From PALSA-612 sp963765295 (GTDB lineage Bacteria > Actinomycetota > Thermoleophilia > Gaiellales > Gaiellaceae), in contig CAVXVO010000005.1 of assembly GCA_963765295.1 (NCBI GenBank), positions 372,001 through 436,000 on the forward strand: a stretch of DNA of 64,000 nucleotides, read 5' to 3'. Shown in pieces: positions 61,670 to 64,000 of this stretch (the stretch's first letter is position 1; every line of letters begins with the position of its first letter). Below the pieces are notes generated by a model that was not told the DNA's origin, did not search any database, and saw only the letters and a program-made list of their open reading frames with translations. A program made the position numbers and the translations under genes.

Positions 61670-62651
61670 CCGATTCCTGGTTGAAGGCTGCGGCGCGGGT
61701 CTCGTCGAGCGTCGCCTCGGCGCTCTTCGAGGCCTTGAACTTGCCGGTACGACCGCGGAGCTTCGGGTCGAGCGCCTCGCGCAGCCCGTCGCCGATCAGG
61801 TTGAAGCCGAGCACGAGCAGGACGATGGCGATGCCGGGAATGATCGCGAGGAAGGGGGCGCTCTGGAGGTAGAGGTCGACCTGCGTCAGCATCGTCCCCC
61901 ACTCGGGCGTGCCCGGGTCCTGCGGGCCGAGCCCGAGGAAGCCGAGGCCGGCGACGTCGATGATCGCCGTCGCCATCGCCAGGGTCGCCCCGACGATCAG
62001 CGGCGACATCGAGTTCGGAAGGATGTGACCGAACAGGATCCGGCGCTTCTTGATGCCGACCGATCGCGCCGCGAGGACGAAGTCCTGCTCCCGCTGGGCG
62101 AGCACCGAGCCGCGTAACAGGCGCGCGAACACCGGCACGTTCGTGATCCCGACGGCGATCATGATCTGCCACAGCCCCGGGCCGAGCGCGGCGACGATGC
62201 CGATCGCGAGCAGGAGACCCGGGATCGCGAGCATGACGTCCATGCAGCGCATGATCAGCGAGTCCGTGAAGCCGCCGAGGTAGCCGGCCGTGGCCCCGAA
62301 GAGCAGGCCGAGCGTCAGCCCCGCGGCGACGGCGACGACGCCGATCACGAGCGAGTAGCGCGCGCCGTAGAGGATGCGGCTGAACTCGTCGCGGCCGAGC
62401 TGGTCGACGCCGAACCAGTGCTGCGCGGACGGGCCGGGACAGCAGCTCGTCCCGATCGCGTTCAGGTTCACCAGCTTCGGCGAGTACGGCGCGAGCAGCG
62501 GCGCGAAGATCGCGATCACCACGAAGCTGCCGACGATGAAGCAGCCGACGATCGCGCCCGGGTTCTTGCGCAGGCGCGACCACGCCTCGTGCCACAGGCC
62601 GCCGCTCGAGGCGGGAAGGACGTTCGTGGCATCGATCTGGGCGACCGTCAC
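61656..62651 (-). CDS. Peptide ABC transporter permease (DppC/OppC-like)
   Basis: 331 residues. An OppC_N segment with one helix (about 32-55), then the BPD_transp_1 core with about five helices and the EAA-like loop VLAQREQDFVLAARSVGIKKRRILFGHILPNS (conserved part DFVLAARSVG ... HILPN). Its long soluble loop contains CCPGPSAQHWFGVDQLGRDEF. GTG/ACG-region start 1 nt after DppB. Confidence 0.93.
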   Translation of the reverse strand: MTVAQIDATNVLPASSGGLWHEAWSRLRKNPGAIVGCFIVGSFVVIAIFAPLLAPYSPKLVNLNAIGTSCCPGPSAQHWFGVDQLGRDEFSRILYGARYSLVIGVVAVAAGLTLGLLFGATAGYLGGFTDSLIMRCMDVMLAIPGLLLAIGIVAALGPGLWQIMIAVGITNVPVFARLLRGSVLAQREQDFVLAARSVGIKKRRILFGHILPNSMSPLIVGATLAMATAIIDVAGLGFLGLGPQDPGTPEWGTMLTQVDLYLQSAPFLAIIPGIAIVLLVLGFNLIGDGLREALDPKLRGRTGKFKASKSAEATLDETRAAAFNQESGEFG

Positions 62652-62652
62652 G

Positions 62653-63660
62653 TCAGCTCAACCTGATCCGCGGGTTCAGGAACGCGTACGAGATGTCGAC
62701 GACGAGGTTGACGAGGACGAAGACGACCGCGAGGAAGAGGATGCCGCCCTGCAGGACGGGGTAGTCGCGGCTGAAGATCGCGCTCGCGAGCCAGCTGCCG
62801 ATACCGGGCCACGCGAACACGGTCTCGGTGAGGACGGCGCCCGACAGCAGGAGGCCGGTCTGCAGGCCGATGATCGTCGAGATCGGCAGCATCGCGTTCC
62901 GCAGCACGTGCCGCGAGTCGACGGTGCGGGGCGGCAGCCCCTTGGCCCGCGCGGTGCGGACGTAGTCCTCGTTCTGGACGTCGAGCACCGAGGCACGGGT
63001 GATCCGCGCGATGATCGCGAGCGGGATCGAGCCGAGGGCGATCGCGGGCAGGATCAGGTGCTGGATCGCGTCCCAGAACTGATTCGGGTTGCGTTCGATG
63101 ATCGAGTCGAGGATGTAGAAGCCGGTCGGGTGCGAGTAGTCGGCCAGGACGTCTTCACGACCGATGCTGGGCAACCAGCCGAGCCGCACCGAGAAGATGT
63201 ACTTGAGGATCAGCCCGAGGAAGAAGATCGGGATGGAGATCCCGATCAGCGACGCGAGCAGGCTGCCGTGGTCGAAGGCGGAGCCGTACCGCTTCGCCGC
63301 GAGGAAGCCGAGCGGGACGCCGAAGGCGACGGCGAAGATCATCGCGCCGAGCGCGAGCTCGACGGTGGCCGGGAAACGGATCCTGATCTCGTCCGTCACG
63401 GGTCGGAAGGACTTGATGCTCGTGCCCAGGTTGAGATGCACGACCGTCTCGTCGAGGTACCGCCAGTACTGGACGTAGAGCGGCTTGTCGAGGCCGAACT
63501 GATGGTTGATCTGGGCGACCGAGGCAGGCGTCGCCCGCTCTCCGAGCAACCCCTGGGCGGGGCCGCCCGGCAGCAGGCGGATCCAGATGAAGACGAGAAG
63601 CGATACGCCGAAGAGGATCGGAAGGAGCAGGAGCAGCCGGCGGATGGTGAAGCGAAGCAT
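62653..63660 (-). CDS. Peptide ABC transporter permease (DppB/OppB-like)
   Basis: 335 residues. N-terminal helix (LLLLLPILFGVSLLVFIWIRLLPGGP), six predicted membrane segments and the EAA loop VLDVQNEDYVRTARAKGLPPRTV. First permease gene after the binding-protein gene. Confidence 0.94.
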   Translation of the reverse strand: MLRFTIRRLLLLLPILFGVSLLVFIWIRLLPGGPAQGLLGERATPASVAQINHQFGLDKPLYVQYWRYLDETVVHLNLGTSIKSFRPVTDEIRIRFPATVELALGAMIFAVAFGVPLGFLAAKRYGSAFDHGSLLASLIGISIPIFFLGLILKYIFSVRLGWLPSIGREDVLADYSHPTGFYILDSIIERNPNQFWDAIQHLILPAIALGSIPLAIIARITRASVLDVQNEDYVRTARAKGLPPRTVDSRHVLRNAMLPISTIIGLQTGLLLSGAVLTETVFAWPGIGSWLASAIFSRDYPVLQGGILFLAVVFVLVNLVVDISYAFLNPRIRLS

Positions 63661-63697
63661 CTAGCCGTCCGCCGGCTGCATCCTCCTTCCTAGTTCC

Positions 63698-64000
63698 CTA
63701 CGACGAGTAGAAGACGGTCGCGAACGACTCGAGCGACACCGGGCTCGGGATGTATCCCTTCACGTTCTTCTGGAAGGCGAGCGCCGGCTTGCTGTGCACG
63801 TACGGGACCATCGGCAGGTACTTCATGATGTAGACCTCGGCTGCCTGGTAGTCCTTCGTCCGCTTCGCGATGTTGGTCTCCGAGTCGGCCGTCTGCAACA
63901 TCGTGAACAGCTTCGAGTTGTGGAACCCGAACTGCGGGTTGAACGCCCCGAAGTGCACGTTGTCGAAGTTGGCCGGGTCGCCGAAGTCACCCGTCCACCC
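63698..64000 (-). CDS. Peptide ABC transporter substrate-binding protein (C-terminal part, 5' partial)
   Basis: The last ~100 residues of an SBP_bac_5 (DppA/OppA) protein. Seen: GWTGDFGDPANFDNVHFGAF, the conserved aspartate-rich turn, and AEVYIMKYLPMVPYVHSKPALAFQKNVKGYIPSP near the C-terminus (partly quoted). The reading frame is open to the window edge. It is the first gene of the transporter operon by direction. Confidence 0.9.
   Translation of the reverse strand, partial: GWTGDFGDPANFDNVHFGAFNPQFGFHNSKLFTMLQTADSETNIAKRTKDYQAAEVYIMKYLPMVPYVHSKPALAFQKNVKGYIPSPVSLESFATVFYSS

Overview
The window is GC-rich, tightly packed, entirely chromosomal DNA from an actinobacterium. Several features point to the class Thermoleophilia (Gaiellales/Solirubrobacterales-like): a short single-motif RsiG-type protein, a GarA/FtsR-like pair beside pgsA, two principal-type sigma factors, GTG and TTG starts in large number, and both RNase Y and RNase J. 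The lineage call is inference. No phage, insertion sequence, CRISPR array, rRNA or tRNA was seen.

Layout. 1-3.2 kb: pgsA tail, RsiG-like c-di-GMP-binding protein, zinc-ribbon/FHA protein, MerR regulator, apt and an unknown gene behind a perfect dyad. 3.2-6.9 kb: two small ORFs, two sigma-70 genes tail to tail, and a gene of homing-endonuclease-associated repeats. 6.9-13.9 kb: murT-gatD (lipid II amidation), hflX-dut-nudix, dapC-dapD and a DapF-like protein. 13.9-22.6 kb: miaA, miaB, rny, recX, recA, thpR, cinA, rodZ-like. 22.2-27.7 kb: a nucleoside-type (BMP family) ABC transporter. 27.8-36.4 kb: PQQ-repeat protein, ftsK, LLM protein, nucleoside hydrolase, ribokinase, rnj. 36.4-40.1 kb: dapA, GST, dapB, M16 protease. 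40.4-43.9 kb: cupin, PAS-GGDEF cyclase, DUF6529-like membrane protein, cytochrome c, secreted HNH-like protein. 44-49 kb: pnp, rpsO, purine nucleoside phosphorylase, ggt. 49.1-56.6 kb: the translation operon rimP-nusA-ylxR-infB-ylxP-rbfA-nrnA-truB-ribF. 56.7-59.5 kb: hydrolase, two secreted proteins, dtd. 59.5-64 kb: a dipeptide/oligopeptide ABC transporter that runs off the window.

Genes cooperate in themes: cell wall and DAP/lysine (murT/gatD, dapA/B/C/D/F, ggt, rodZ, ftsK); RNA decay and translation (rny, rnj, pnp, nrnA, thpR, dtd, the nusA operon); nucleoside uptake and salvage (BMP transporter, nucleoside hydrolase, ribokinase, PNP, apt); and c-di-GMP signalling (RsiG-like protein and a GGDEF protein with an I-site).

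Three features cut across the window. (1) Nine conserved genes (gatD, dapF, miaB, the BMP lipoprotein, the PQQ protein, ftsK, the LLM gene, rbsK, ylxR) each carry one single-base frameshift, often in a G or C run, which suggests assembly error more than decay. (2) At least eighteen genes have a TANNNT-like -10 hexamer exactly 6-7 nt before the start codon, the layout of leaderless transcription. (3) Unusual proteins occur inside ordinary loci: a DapF with serine at both catalytic cysteine positions, a NusA with a C-terminal Cys/His cluster, and an attenuator-like terminator in the rimP-nusA leader.
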